From positions 1 to 51,606 of the forward strand of contig CANRGJ010000014.1 of the NCBI GenBank assembly GCA_947630175.1: a stretch of 51,606 bases of DNA. Direction: 5' to 3'. The position numbers were made by a program, and so were the translations under genes. The stretch is from an uncultured Ruminiclostridium sp. GTDB lineage: Bacteria > Bacillota > Clostridia > Oscillospirales > Ruminococcaceae. Under the pieces are notes generated by a model that was not told where the DNA came from, did no database searches, and saw only the letters and a program-made list of their open reading frames with translations. Below, one piece after another: positions 24,744 through 33,303 of this stretch. Every line of letters begins with the position of its first letter. Within the stretch, counting starts at the first letter, position 1.

Positions 24744-25775
24744 TTATTTATCTTTTAATACAGAGAGGTAAAATTCCTCCCACATCTGAAGAATATGCTC
24801 TTTCTTGTAGTATTCGTTTCCTTTTTTGGAGTCGGCGGAGCATTTTTCATAGAACGCCTTGTCGTTTTTCAGCTTTGAAAGCAGTTTTACAAATCCGTCA
24901 ACGTCCTTTTCCGCCTGATAAAAGTCAAACAGTATGTTTTCATATATCGGCAACTCTCTGAGCACCACAGGCATATTTACGCACATCGCCTCCAGCACCG
25001 TCATAGGGAACAGCTCGTCGTATGACGGCAGAAACATAACGTCAGCGGCGTTGTATACCGCATTCATATCCTCACGCTCCACAATGCCGAGAAACTTCAC
25101 GTTATGGGGAGGAGCTTCCGTCACCTTTTTCAGCTCATTGTACCCGTCGGAGATATGCCCGAAGCTGAAACCGCCCGCCCATACGAACTGCACGTCAGGC
25201 ATAAGCTCAGCGCATTTGAGAAAGTCAAAAGCGCCCTTTCTCACCTGTAATTGCCCCGCGCAAAGCACCACGAACTTGTCCTTGGGTATACCGAACCTTT
25301 CCCTCGCCTTTTCCTTTTCTACTGCGCTCAGCGGGTGGAACTGCTCTGTTGAAACAAAATTGGGTATGTATGTGACTCGCTCTCTCTTGACACCGTAATT
25401 TTCCAGTGCGTCAATAAAATACGGGTTCACCACCACTAAGTGTTCCATTATCTTATAAAATTTTATTATGTAAGCGTAAAATATCTTTTTTGCCAGCTTT
25501 GGCAGCTTTATGCTTTTTTCCATAGTTTCGGGCAATGTATGCACATAGCACACCGAAGTCCCCTTGCGGCACCGCCACGGCTTCAGCAGGAAATAGCTTG
25601 GGTTGAATGTATGATAATGAGTTATATCCGCCGCCATATGAGCGTTTTCGTAAATTTCAAACTTGTCGCTCAGACCCTCTTTTACCAGCTTCACCTGTTC
25701 CATATAGGCGGAGCCTACGCCCTGTCCTTTAACGCTGGTAGCCTGAGACACCATATTTATGGTTTTCTTTTCCAT
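24744..25775 (-). CDS. Family-4 glycosyltransferase, possibly glycolipid-forming
   Basis: 343 residues, GT-B fold. N-terminal glycine motif GQGVGSAYMEQV, a central VVLCAGQLQVRKG start of the C-terminal half, and DELFPMTVLEAM carrying the E-x7-E retaining-transferase pair. The N-terminus resembles CpoA-type glycosyl-diacylglycerol glycosyltransferases of streptococci, from memory only. A lipid acceptor also fits the flippase-like partner downstream. Strong ribosome site GGAGGAAGG and perfect promoter at 25837-25865. Confidence 0.88.
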   Translation of the reverse strand: MEKKTINMVSQATSVKGQGVGSAYMEQVKLVKEGLSDKFEIYENAHMAADITHYHTFNPSYFLLKPWRCRKGTSVCYVHTLPETMEKSIKLPKLAKKIFYAYIIKFYKIMEHLVVVNPYFIDALENYGVKRERVTYIPNFVSTEQFHPLSAVEKEKARERFGIPKDKFVVLCAGQLQVRKGAFDFLKCAELMPDVQFVWAGGFSFGHISDGYNELKKVTEAPPHNVKFLGIVEREDMNAVYNAADVMFLPSYDELFPMTVLEAMCVNMPVVLRELPIYENILFDFYQAEKDVDGFVKLLSKLKNDKAFYEKCSADSKKGNEYYKKEHILQMWEEFYLSVLKDK

Positions 25776-25836
25776 TCAATATCCTTCCTCCCAAACCTAA
25801 AATATGGCAGGGAATTTTGATACAGCAGTAAATTAT

Positions 25837-25865
25837 ATTATATCCTTTTTTGAATAATTTGTCAA
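25837..25865 (-). promoter_or_regulatory. Perfect-consensus sigmaA promoter of the GT4-flippase operon
   Basis: Minus strand TTGACA (25865-25860), 17 bp, TATAAT (25842-25837). Confidence 0.85.
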
Positions 25866-25936
25866 TCTTGCAAAGGACAGTTGCCGCCATATACAAAAAT
25901 TTTTCACCCGAAAAACCGCTTTTTGTAAAATTTTTC

Positions 25937-25965
25937 TTGCATTTTTGCACATTATAGTGTATAAT
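25937..25965 (+). promoter_or_regulatory. SigmaA promoter of the structured RNA
   Basis: TTGCAT (25937-25942), 17 bp, TATAAT (25960-25965). No reading frame with a ribosome site follows; a structured RNA and a terminator do. Confidence 0.75.
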
Positions 25966-25971
25966 AAAGTG

Positions 25972-26265
25972 TAATGACCAACAGAGCGGAACGGAAAGCC
26001 GTTCCACAAGAAATAATCAGCCTCGGACAGCTGGGTCAAATGCCGACGGCAACGGCAGTTGCCTTATTGATTTAAGCGCAGGCTATGCGCTTTGGTTTCT
26101 AATCCTTGAGGATAGGGTTAAAAATTTTCTTTGAGCGTCAGCTCTCAATATCAATAAGAGTGGTAAAAGTAATTATTTCTTGCTGTATAGACTCTGAAAG
26201 CGGTCACCCGCGTTATTTTGATATTGTATGTATGCTCAAGGGACTTTTCCTTGAGCATTTTTGTT
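25972..26265 (+). ncRNA. Highly structured non-coding RNA, possibly raiA-motif
   Basis: A self-contained transcription unit of about 290 nt with promoter before and terminator after and no credible coding frame. Nested long-range pairs: TGACC (25975-25979) with GGTCA (26202-26206); CAGAG (25982-25986) with CTCTG (26192-26196); CAAGAAATAAT (26007-26017) with ATTATTTCTTG (26172-26182), 11 bp; CTTATTGAT (26063-26071) with ATCAATAAG (26150-26158), 9 bp. Local hairpins: GGAACGG/CCGTTCC (25988-26005), GGCAAC/GTTGCC (26048-26063), AAGCGCA/TGCGCTT (26074-26092), ATCC/GGAT (26102-26113), GAGC/GCTC (26133-26144). Signature sequences of RNase P, tmRNA and SRP RNA are absent. Size, fold and a CAGCTGGGTCAAATGCCGA core (26028-26046) suggest the raiA motif to me, from memory. 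Confidence 0.7.
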
Positions 26266-26270
26266 TGTTT
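26233..26270 (+). terminator. Terminator of the structured RNA
   Basis: TGCTCAAGG (26233-26241) and CCTTGAGCA (26249-26257) followed by TTTTTGTTTGTTTT. It ends 5-12 nt before the ribosome site of the gene at 26282, so it may act as an attenuator for the following genes. Confidence 0.88.
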
Positions 26271-26281
26271 TGGAGGACGTT

Positions 26282-27145
26282 ATGGCATTTATTGGTATGG
26301 TTATCGCAGGAATAGCAGTGATAATATTTATTGTTATCCTGATAATAATGCTCGTTTTGCTTGTTACCGCCATAACGCTGAAAATCGTAGGGAAAAATAA
26401 AAACATCAAAAAAATGCGCACCGCAGGCAACGTCCTCCTTATAATCGGCATAATCTTTGCAGTCCCCGTCGTATTGATAACAGGTCTTTTGGCTTTCAAC
26501 TCAATGTATGAGCAGGTCACTCTCCCCGACGAAAGTCAGAAATATATCCTTATCCAGAATATTACAAAAATGCGTGAGCTTGCTGAAGAAGGCACAGATA
26601 GATCCATTGAAGAGCTTGACCGCCTTTTGGAAAAAGAGCCTGATCTTGTGTATTATCTTGACGTGAATAAAAAAGGCGTAATTGATTTTGGTCTGGAGCA
26701 GGGAAATGCAAAGCTCGTTGAAACAGCTTTAGCTCATGGCGCAGAGTTTGACGACCCGCACAGATATGAGAATATGGCATATTTTCACAACAGTATGGAA
26801 TATTTCATCGGTTCTTTAAGCGATCGGAAAATAACTCAGGACGATGTGAGAATAGTAGAGCTTATGTTCGAGAACAACGCTTCCACCGCATACAAGGACA
26901 CACCGTATCAGGTCTATTCCAGCCTTTTCGGAAAAGCGGTATGGGCTGTTCTTTATAACGACGGGGAAGTAACAGACACGGAGCTTGAATTTATACAGGT
27001 CTTTATCGACAACGGCCTCGGCTCTGATGAAAATTTGCTGTTGTATGACGAAAAGCCCTCTAATGTATATTTTTCGGGAAAATATTATGATAATGTCAAA
27101 CAGGACGAAAATTACAGCGCCCTTATGAAAATCATCGGAAAATAA
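26282..27145 (+). CDS. Membrane protein with ankyrin-like helical repeats, unknown function
   Basis: 287 residues. Two N-terminal membrane helices (residues about 1-30 and 48-68) around a basic loop, then a soluble helical part with ankyrin-like pieces (VIDFGLEQGNAKLVETALAHGAEFD, VRIVELMFENNA, FIQVFIDNGLGSDENLLLYDEK). Start at 26282 with GGAGG 7 nt before; an upstream in-frame ATG at 26261 lies in the terminator T-run. The first of three genes that may be reached by read-through from the RNA promoter. No known family assigned. Confidence 0.75.
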   Translation: MAFIGMVIAGIAVIIFIVILIIMLVLLVTAITLKIVGKNKNIKKMRTAGNVLLIIGIIFAVPVVLITGLLAFNSMYEQVTLPDESQKYILIQNITKMRELAEEGTDRSIEELDRLLEKEPDLVYYLDVNKKGVIDFGLEQGNAKLVETALAHGAEFDDPHRYENMAYFHNSMEYFIGSLSDRKITQDDVRIVELMFENNASTAYKDTPYQVYSSLFGKAVWAVLYNDGEVTDTELEFIQVFIDNGLGSDENLLLYDEKPSNVYFSGKYYDNVKQDENYSALMKIIGK

Positions 27146-27161
27146 ATTGAAAGGTTAAAAT

Positions 27162-27590
27162 ATGAACCCGTGGTACTTTCTTTTTGTTGAATTGTTTATT
27201 GCAGCTTTTATGATGTTAGGCATTCTTGTATGCATTATATTTTTAGTGATAGCCATAGTCAGAAAGAAACCAAAATCAAAAATAATCGTTTCGCTTTGCA
27301 TAAACATCGCAGTGATCGGCGGAATAGATTTATTCCAAGCCTCCCACAGCACATATTACGCCTACAACGACTGGGCGATACTGGGGCAGGATATAAACGA
27401 TATTCGTGAAAAATACGGAGAATTTGACGAGGGAACATTGAAACAAGGACAACAGGGCGAAGTAAGTTATTATATCTACACCGACAACGGACCTATTATG
27501 CCTGACCATTTGAAGCATTATTACCGCCTTGAATATGACGAAAACGGAATAGTTTACAACGTGTATGAATCCTGCCAAAAGGGCGGGTAA
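27162..27590 (+). CDS. Small membrane protein of unknown function
   Basis: 142 residues with two N-terminal membrane helices (PWYFLFVELFIAAFMMLGILV and a second around residue 50) and a soluble C-terminal part of beta-type (DIREKYGEFDEGTL, VSYYIYTDNG, YRLEYDENGIVYNVYES), a layout seen in small secreted-domain or lipoprotein-like immunity-type proteins. No motif gives a function. Ribosome site GAAAGG; 16 bp after the previous gene. Confidence 0.7.
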   Translation: MNPWYFLFVELFIAAFMMLGILVCIIFLVIAIVRKKPKSKIIVSLCINIAVIGGIDLFQASHSTYYAYNDWAILGQDINDIREKYGEFDEGTLKQGQQGEVSYYIYTDNGPIMPDHLKHYYRLEYDENGIVYNVYESCQKGG

Positions 27591-27621
27591 ACATTCAAAA
27601 CTTTTATTGGAGAGATACGAT

Positions 27622-28224
27622 ATGATTAAGAAACGTTTGGACAGGGACAAAAAATGGTTTTTTCAACCGTTTCCGTATTATCAGATGAGAATGGACACAG
27701 ATGATTTTCACGGACTTGTCAGTATTATAGAATTATTGGACGGAGAATACTTCTTTTGGGATATGCTTAAAGCCGGCAGAACTCCGGTATGCGGTAAAGG
27801 AATGCTATGGCTGCAGCTTATTCCCGATAATCAGCATCGTGCAATAACCGCAAAGTTTCTCCCCAAATCCCGAACCGTTCAAGGCGTAGAGTATTCAAAG
27901 TCAGTTTCATTATGGTATGTGGATGTTATAGACGGCTGGGGATATGATGAGGATAAAGTTGCTTATTTTACTGATTTGTATTTAGATGTATATTTTGATA
28001 TTGAGGGCGATATTGTTATAGATGACCGTGATGAATTGGACGCCGCCTATAACTCAGGAGAGATATCTGAAGCACAGTACCAAATGGCAATTGCGGAAGG
28101 AAACGATATTATTAAGGATTTATGTTCAGACACAGAAAAAACACAGCTTTGGTGTGAAAAAATTTTACAGCTTGCTATGCAAAGAATTGAAAGAAACGAT
28201 AGTGTATTCAAGAAGAATGTGTAA
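27622..28224 (+). CDS. DUF402-domain protein (probable nucleoside di/triphosphate phosphatase type)
   Basis: 200 residues. Conserved segments of the DUF402/FomD-like fold: WLQLIPDNQHRAITAKFLP, SVSLWYVDVIDGWGYDEDK, YFTDLYLDVYFDIEGDIVIDDRDELDAAY. The acidic cluster VDVID...D...DRDEL matches metal-binding residues of nucleotide phosphatases of this fold (Ntdp). Start at 27622 (GGAGAG upstream), inside nothing else; the in-frame ATG at 27565 overlaps the preceding gene. Confidence 0.85.
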   Translation: MIKKRLDRDKKWFFQPFPYYQMRMDTDDFHGLVSIIELLDGEYFFWDMLKAGRTPVCGKGMLWLQLIPDNQHRAITAKFLPKSRTVQGVEYSKSVSLWYVDVIDGWGYDEDKVAYFTDLYLDVYFDIEGDIVIDDRDELDAAYNSGEISEAQYQMAIAEGNDIIKDLCSDTEKTQLWCEKILQLAMQRIERNDSVFKKNV

Positions 28225-28252
28225 ATTTAATTGAGATAAATTCCAATTTACA
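28220..28252. promoter_or_regulatory. Inverted repeat before the polyamine operon
   Basis: TGTAAATT (28220-28227) and AATTTACA (28245-28252), perfect 8-bp arms, 25 bp before the speD start and overlapping the stop codon of the DUF402 gene. It could be an operator or a weak hairpin. I saw no convincing sigmaA promoter here: TTGAGA-16-TAATCC is the best, and it is poor. Confidence 0.35.
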
Positions 28253-28277
28253 TAATCCCCGAAAGGAAAAATAAAAA

Positions 28278-29048
28278 ATGGAAAATAAACTGCGCCTTTA
28301 CGGCTTCAACAACCTGACAAAATCCCTCAGCTTCAACATCTACGACGTATGCTACGCCAAGACTGAGCGTGAACAAAGGGATTACATCGCCTACATTGAT
28401 GAGCAGTACAACAGCGAGCGCCTCACCTCCATACTTATGACCTTAACCGAGATGATAGGCGCGCAGGTTCTTAATATCTCCCGTCAGGATTACGAGCCGC
28501 AGGGCGCTTCCGTTACCTGTCTCATTTCCGAAAGCTCCAAAAAGAAAAAGGGAGAAAGCGGAGAAACTGTTATTGCTCACCTTGACAAAAGCCATGTCAC
28601 TGTTCACACCTATCCCGAATACCACCCCGAAAACGCCATAGCAACATTCCGTGTTGACATAGACGTCGCCACCTGCGGAAAGATAACCCCTCTTTCCACT
28701 CTCGATTATCTTATCGGCAGCTTTGACAGCGACATCATCACAATGGATTACCGCATAAGGGGCTTTACCCGTGATATTTCGGGGAAAAAGCTGTTCACCG
28801 ACCACAGCATAACCTCGATCCAGGACTATATCGACGACAGCACCTTGAAAAAGTACGACGCTGTTGACGTGAACGTGTATCAGTCCAATATTTTTCACAC
28901 CAAAATGCTGATAAAGGAAATAGATCTGCAAAACTACCTGTTCAATCAGGACGTTTATGAACTCCCTCCCAAGACAAGACTTGATATAACAAACAATCTC
29001 CGCCGTGAAATGATAGAGATCTTCAGCGGCAGCAATATTTACACCTAA
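28278..29048 (+). CDS. speD: S-adenosylmethionine decarboxylase proenzyme
   Basis: 256 residues, the long (E. coli-type) class. Self-cleavage between Lys104 and Ser105 ([14 protein letters not shown]) creates the pyruvoyl cofactor; Cys133 in [10 protein letters not shown] is the usual proton donor. Makes decarboxylated SAM, the aminopropyl donor for spermidine synthase encoded two genes downstream. A Lys/Glu-rich insertion ([11 protein letters not shown]) precedes the processing site. Ribosome site GAAAGGA. First gene of the polyamine operon. Confidence 0.95.
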   Translation: MENKLRLYGFNNLTKSLSFNIYDVCYAKTEREQRDYIAYIDEQYNSERLTSILMTLTEMIGAQVLNISRQDYEPQGASVTCLISESSKKKKGESGETVIAHLDKSHVTVHTYPEYHPENAIATFRVDIDVATCGKITPLSTLDYLIGSFDSDIITMDYRIRGFTRDISGKKLFTDHSITSIQDYIDDSTLKKYDAVDVNVYQSNIFHTKMLIKEIDLQNYLFNQDVYELPPKTRLDITNNLRREMIEIFSGSNIYT

Positions 29049-29058
29049 AGGACAAATA

Positions 29059-30504
29059 ATGAAACTTAACCAAAACAGAGCGCCTATCAAAGAGGCGCTG
29101 GAGGAACTGCAAAACAACAGGGTGGTACCCTTTGACGTACCGGGACACAAGCGTGGAAAAGGCAATCCTGAGCTTACCGAGTTTCTTGGAAAGCGCTGTA
29201 TGAGCCTTGACGTGAACTCAATGCGCCCGCTGGACAATCTCTGCCACCCCGTTTCTGTGATAAAGGAGGCGGAGGAGCTTGCCGCGGACGCATTCGGCGC
29301 AGGCTACGCCTTTTTTATGGTTGGAGGAACTACCTCTGCCGTGCAGGCTATGGTGCTTTTTGCCGCAAAGCGCGGCGAAAAAATAATCCTCCCCCGCAAC
29401 GTTCACCGAAGTGTGATAAACGCAATGGTATTAAGCGGCGCTGTACCCGTTTATGTAAATCCCGCAGTTGACAAGCGCCTCGGCATTTCTCTCGGTATGA
29501 GCGTCAGCGACGTTGAAGCCGCCATAAAGGCAAACCCCGACGCAAAGGCTATTCTTGTGAACAACCCCACCTATTACGGTATTTGCAGCGACATAAAGAA
29601 AATAACCGACCTTGCTCATTCCCACAATATGCTTATGCTTGCGGACGAGGCTCACGGAACGCATTTTTATTTCGGAGAGGACTTGCCCTTGAGTGCAATG
29701 GCGGCAGGTGCGGATATGGCGGCGGTAAGCATGCACAAAAGCGGCGGCAGCCTTACCCAAAGCAGCTTTCTCCTTACAGGTCATAACATAAACCCTGCAA
29801 GCGTCCGCCAGATAATCAACCTCACCCAGACCACCAGCGGCTCATATCTTTTTATGTCCAGCCTTGACATCAGCCGTCAGAATCTTGCCGTAAAAGGGAA
29901 GGAGATCTTCCGCCGCGTCTGCTCCCTCGCCGAATACGCAAGGGAGGAGATAAACAGGATAGGGGATTACTACGCTTATTCCCGTGAAATAATAAACGGC
30001 GACAGCATTTACGACTTTGACGCCACAAAGCTGTCCATAAATACCATAGATGTAGGCTTGGCTGGAATAGAGGTATACGACATTCTCCGTGACGATTACG
30101 ACATACAAATAGAGTTCGGCGATATGGGCAATATTTTGGCCTATATCAGCGTCGGCGACAGAGAGCGTGACATCGAGCGCCTTGTTGGAGCGCTTTCTGA
30201 GATACGCCGCCGCTATAAAAAGGACAAAAGCGGTATGCTCATTTCCGAGTATATCAGCCCCGCAGTTGAAATGACCCCGCAGGAGGCTTTCTATGCGGAG
30301 AAAGAATCCGTTCCCCTTGAGGACAGCGAGGGAAGGATATGCAGCGAGTTCGTTATGTGCTATCCTCCCGGGATACCCATTCTTTCCCCCGGCGAAAGGA
30401 TAACGAACGACATAATCCGCTATATAAAATATGCCAAGGAAAAGGGCTGCTTTTTGACAGGAGCCGAGGATATGAACATCGACAGGCTCAACGTCACACG
30501 GTAA
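29059..30504 (+). CDS. speA: Orn/Lys/Arg decarboxylase family, probable arginine decarboxylase
   Basis: 481 residues, fold-type I PLP enzyme. N-terminal VPFDVPGHKRGKGN, the PLP-binding region LADEAHGTHFYFG and the Schiff-base Lys in SMHKSGGSLTQSS; short C-terminal domain (VMCYPPGIPILSPGERI). Length matches the biosynthetic B. subtilis SpeA-type enzymes and not the 700-residue inducible ones. Arginine as substrate is inferred from the agmatinase gene two positions downstream; lysine or ornithine cannot be excluded from sequence. Starts 10 bp after speD. Confidence 0.9.
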   Translation: MKLNQNRAPIKEALEELQNNRVVPFDVPGHKRGKGNPELTEFLGKRCMSLDVNSMRPLDNLCHPVSVIKEAEELAADAFGAGYAFFMVGGTTSAVQAMVLFAAKRGEKIILPRNVHRSVINAMVLSGAVPVYVNPAVDKRLGISLGMSVSDVEAAIKANPDAKAILVNNPTYYGICSDIKKITDLAHSHNMLMLADEAHGTHFYFGEDLPLSAMAAGADMAAVSMHKSGGSLTQSSFLLTGHNINPASVRQIINLTQTTSGSYLFMSSLDISRQNLAVKGKEIFRRVCSLAEYAREEINRIGDYYAYSREIINGDSIYDFDATKLSINTIDVGLAGIEVYDILRDDYDIQIEFGDMGNILAYISVGDRERDIERLVGALSEIRRRYKKDKSGMLISEYISPAVEMTPQEAFYAEKESVPLEDSEGRICSEFVMCYPPGIPILSPGERITNDIIRYIKYAKEKGCFLTGAEDMNIDRLNVTR

Positions 30505-30522
30505 AAAGGAGATAATTTCAAA

Positions 30523-31383
30523 ATGGATCTATGGTTCAGCGAGTTTCACGCCAAAGGCGTAAAGCTCTCTATAAAGGTAACAAAACAGCTTTGCTCCGTA
30601 CAAAGCGATTTTCAGCAGATAGATGTTTTTGATTCCGAGGAATTCGGAAGATTTCTCACTCTTGACGGCTATATGATGCTCACCGAGCGTGATGAGTTTA
30701 TTTACCACGAAATGATAACCCACGTTCCAATGGCTGTAAATCCCGACATAAAAAAAGTCCTTGTGATAGGCGCAGGTGACGGGGGAGCAGTCCGTGAGCT
30801 TGCCAGATATAAGACTATCGAAAAGATAGATTTAGTTGAAATAGACGAAAAGGTGGTGGAAGTCTGCAAGGAATATCTTCCCAATATCGCCTGCTGTTTT
30901 GACGACCCAAGACTTACCGTTTATTATCAGGACGGACTTAAATTTGTTCGCAGATGTGAAAACGAATACGACCTTATAATCGTTGACAGCACCGACCCCT
31001 TTGGACCTGGCGAAGGACTCTTTACAAAGGAATTTTACGGCAACTGCTGTAAGGCTCTTACAAAAGACGGAATAATGGTGAACCAATGTGAAAGCCCGTT
31101 CTATCAGGAGGACAGAGTTGCTATGCAGCGCTCCCACAAGCGCATTGTTGAGAGCTTCCCCATAAGTAAGGTATATCAGGCGCATATTCCCACCTATCCG
31201 TCGGGACACTGGCTTTTCGGATTTGCAAGCAAGCGCTTTCACCCAATAAAGGATTACGACGGCAAACGCTGGCAGGAGCTGGGCATTTCCACTCGCTACT
31301 ACAATCCTCAGCTGCATATCGGCGCATTTGCTCTGCCCAATTACGTTCAGGAGTTACTTGAAAACGTGGAGGGAATAGTCTGA
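30523..31383 (+). CDS. speE: Spermidine synthase
   Basis: 286 residues. Aminopropyltransferase that joins putrescine and decarboxylated SAM. GAGDGGAVRELARY is the nucleotide-binding loop, YDLIIVDSTDPFGPGE carries the catalytic Asp, and the N-terminal MDLWFSE...SDFQQIDVF matches the family. Located in the operon between the decarboxylase and agmatinase genes, overlapping the latter by one base. Confidence 0.96.
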   Translation: MDLWFSEFHAKGVKLSIKVTKQLCSVQSDFQQIDVFDSEEFGRFLTLDGYMMLTERDEFIYHEMITHVPMAVNPDIKKVLVIGAGDGGAVRELARYKTIEKIDLVEIDEKVVEVCKEYLPNIACCFDDPRLTVYYQDGLKFVRRCENEYDLIIVDSTDPFGPGEGLFTKEFYGNCCKALTKDGIMVNQCESPFYQEDRVAMQRSHKRIVESFPISKVYQAHIPTYPSGHWLFGFASKRFHPIKDYDGKRWQELGISTRYYNPQLHIGAFALPNYVQELLENVEGIV

Positions 31384-32234
31384 TGAAAGAAAAGAACATA
31401 GAAACATTTATAGCCTGCGACAGCGATTACGAAGCGGCAAAAGCCGTGATATTCGGCGCTCCATTTGACGGAACCACCAGCTACCGTCCCGGCGCCCGCT
31501 TCGGCAGCAAAGCGATAAGAAGCGAAAGCTACGGAATAGAAACATACAGTCCCTATCAGGACAAGGATCTTGAGGATATCGCCGTTTTTGATGGCGGCGA
31601 GCTTGACTTTCCCTTTGGCAACACTCAGCGCGTCCTGCAAATGATAGAGGAATATACGGCTGATGTCCTGAAGGACGGCAAGCTCCCCGTTATGATCGGC
31701 GGGGAACACCTTGTGACTTTGGGAGCAGTAAGAGCCGCCGCGAAGAAATATCCCGACCTTAACATAATTCATTTTGACGCACACGCCGACCTGCGGCAGG
31801 AATATCTGGGCGAGGAACTGTCCCACGCCTGCGTTTTGCGCCGCTGTCATGACATTTTAGGCGACGGCAGGATATTTCAGTTCGGTATCCGCAGCGGCGA
31901 CCGTGAAGAATTTCGCTTTGCCGCAAATCACACATATATGAACAAATTCAACCTTGATACCCTTGATGAAATATGTGATAAATTAAAAGACAAGCCTGTA
32001 TATTTTACCATAGACCTTGACGTGCTGGATTCTTCCGTTTTCCCCGGAACAGGAACCCCTGAGGCGGGAGGGATATGTTTTAGCGAGCTTATACGGGGCA
32101 TAATCAAGGTGGGAAAAATAAATGTAGTGGCGGCGGATATAAACGAGCTTTCCCCGCCATACGACCCGTCAGGCGTCAGCACCGCCGCCGCCTGCAAGAC
32201 CCTGCGTGAGCTTTTGCTTGCAGTTGTCCGCTGA
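31383..32234 (+). CDS. speB: Agmatinase
   Basis: 283 residues, ureohydrolase family. Manganese ligands: His in GGEHLV, HFDAHADL, and DLDVLD; the final acidic VVAADINELSPPYD is also conserved. Cleaves agmatine into putrescine and urea, linking the arginine decarboxylase to SpeE. Start codon overlaps the speE stop (TGATG), so translation is coupled. Confidence 0.95.
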   Translation: MKEKNIETFIACDSDYEAAKAVIFGAPFDGTTSYRPGARFGSKAIRSESYGIETYSPYQDKDLEDIAVFDGGELDFPFGNTQRVLQMIEEYTADVLKDGKLPVMIGGEHLVTLGAVRAAAKKYPDLNIIHFDAHADLRQEYLGEELSHACVLRRCHDILGDGRIFQFGIRSGDREEFRFAANHTYMNKFNLDTLDEICDKLKDKPVYFTIDLDVLDSSVFPGTGTPEAGGICFSELIRGIIKVGKINVVAADINELSPPYDPSGVSTAAACKTLRELLLAVVR

Positions 32235-32249
32235 CCGAAAGGAGCATAA

Positions 32250-32900
32250 ATGAACCGTTTACTTGACAGACTTTCTTACAAATTCCGCCGTATCTGCATA
32301 CCAAATCTTATGCTTTATCTTGTCATTGCAATGGCGGGAGTGTATATTGTTGAGCTTTTTGTACCGAACGTATCCCTTATCAGCTATATGATATTTGACC
32401 GTGAACTGATTTTTGCGGGACAGTGGTGGCGTGTGATAACGTGGATACTTATCCCGCCGTCAAGCAGTATAATATTCATAATTTTCAGCTTGTATTTTTA
32501 CTATCTCATCGGTCTGGGACTTGAACATAGCTGGGGCAGCTTCAAGTTTAATCTCTATTATCTTGTGGGAATAATTGCAACCATAATCGGCGGCTTTATA
32601 ACAGGCACTACGGACAACACATTTCTGAACTACTCTCTCTTTTTTGCCTTTGCGATTTTGTATCCCGATTTTCAGGTCATGCTTTTCTTCATTATTCCCA
32701 TAAAGATAAAATGGCTTGCTTTGGTGGATCTGCTGTTCTTTATCATTTCGCTCATATTCTCCCCTATGTATATAAGGGTTGCGATAATCGCCTCAATGCT
32801 TAACTTTATCCTGTTTTTCTACGAGGATTTCGGCAAATTTATCAAAAATCAGATCTACTATTTCAAGCACCGCAATAAGTACAAAAATAACAAATATTGA
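32250..32900 (+). CDS. Rhomboid-like membrane protein without the catalytic pair
   Basis: 216 residues with six membrane segments. Rhomboid-type features: WWRVITWILIPPSS after helix 1 and the Gly-rich YYLVGIIATIIGGF helix. The catalytic GxSG is missing (the corresponding stretch reads LNYSLFFAFAILYPDF) and no catalytic His is evident in the last helix, so it is probably a pseudoprotease (iRhom/derlin-like) or a distant relative. Basic, Asn-rich C-terminus. It sits inside the polyamine operon, 15 bp after speB, with no obvious functional tie. Confidence 0.75.
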   Translation: MNRLLDRLSYKFRRICIPNLMLYLVIAMAGVYIVELFVPNVSLISYMIFDRELIFAGQWWRVITWILIPPSSSIIFIIFSLYFYYLIGLGLEHSWGSFKFNLYYLVGIIATIIGGFITGTTDNTFLNYSLFFAFAILYPDFQVMLFFIIPIKIKWLALVDLLFFIISLIFSPMYIRVAIIASMLNFILFFYEDFGKFIKNQIYYFKHRNKYKNNKY

Positions 32901-32916
32901 TTTTGAGAGGAATAAT

Positions 32917-33264
32917 ATGAATTGTAACGTCAAGTCATTATATGTATGTGTAAAAGACATGGAAAGAGCGATAGAGTTTTATGAAGAATTTTTTGAAAAG
33001 AAAGTTACGGAGAAAGATGATTTATACAGCGTCTTTGACATAAACGGTTTTAGATACGGTTTGTTTGCGTATGAAAAGGTGAATGAAAAACACGTTTTCG
33101 GAAGCAATTGCCTGCCAAGCATCAGTGTTGATAATATAATTGTTCTTAAACAAAAAATCAAAGACAAGGAACTATGTTTTCCTCTGACAAAAATCGGTGT
33201 CAACTGGGTGACTGAGTTTATTGACTCCGAAGGAAATCACATTGAATTAACTGCACCTGAATAA
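32917..33264 (+). CDS. VOC (glyoxalase/bleomycin-resistance) family protein
   Basis: 115 residues, one VOC unit pair: VKSLYVCVKDMERAIEFYEEFF start and WVTEFIDSEGNHIELTAPE end with the final metal-ligand Glu. The first expected ligand His is not visible (Tyr or Cys at that place), so metal binding is uncertain. AT-rich compared with its neighbours and lying between speB and the carboxyspermidine genes, so it may be a late insertion into the operon. Ribosome site GAGAGGAA. Confidence 0.85.
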   Translation: MNCNVKSLYVCVKDMERAIEFYEEFFEKKVTEKDDLYSVFDINGFRYGLFAYEKVNEKHVFGSNCLPSISVDNIIVLKQKIKDKELCFPLTKIGVNWVTEFIDSEGNHIELTAPE

Positions 33265-33303
33265 TAAAAGATAATAATTAAAACATGAAAGGAAAAACAA
33301 AAA

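Noticed and set aside
25972-26206. RNase P, tmRNA, SRP or 6S RNA as identity of the structured RNA
   Set aside because: Signature sequences for the first three are missing, and the multi-branched fold does not fit the single rod of 6S RNA.
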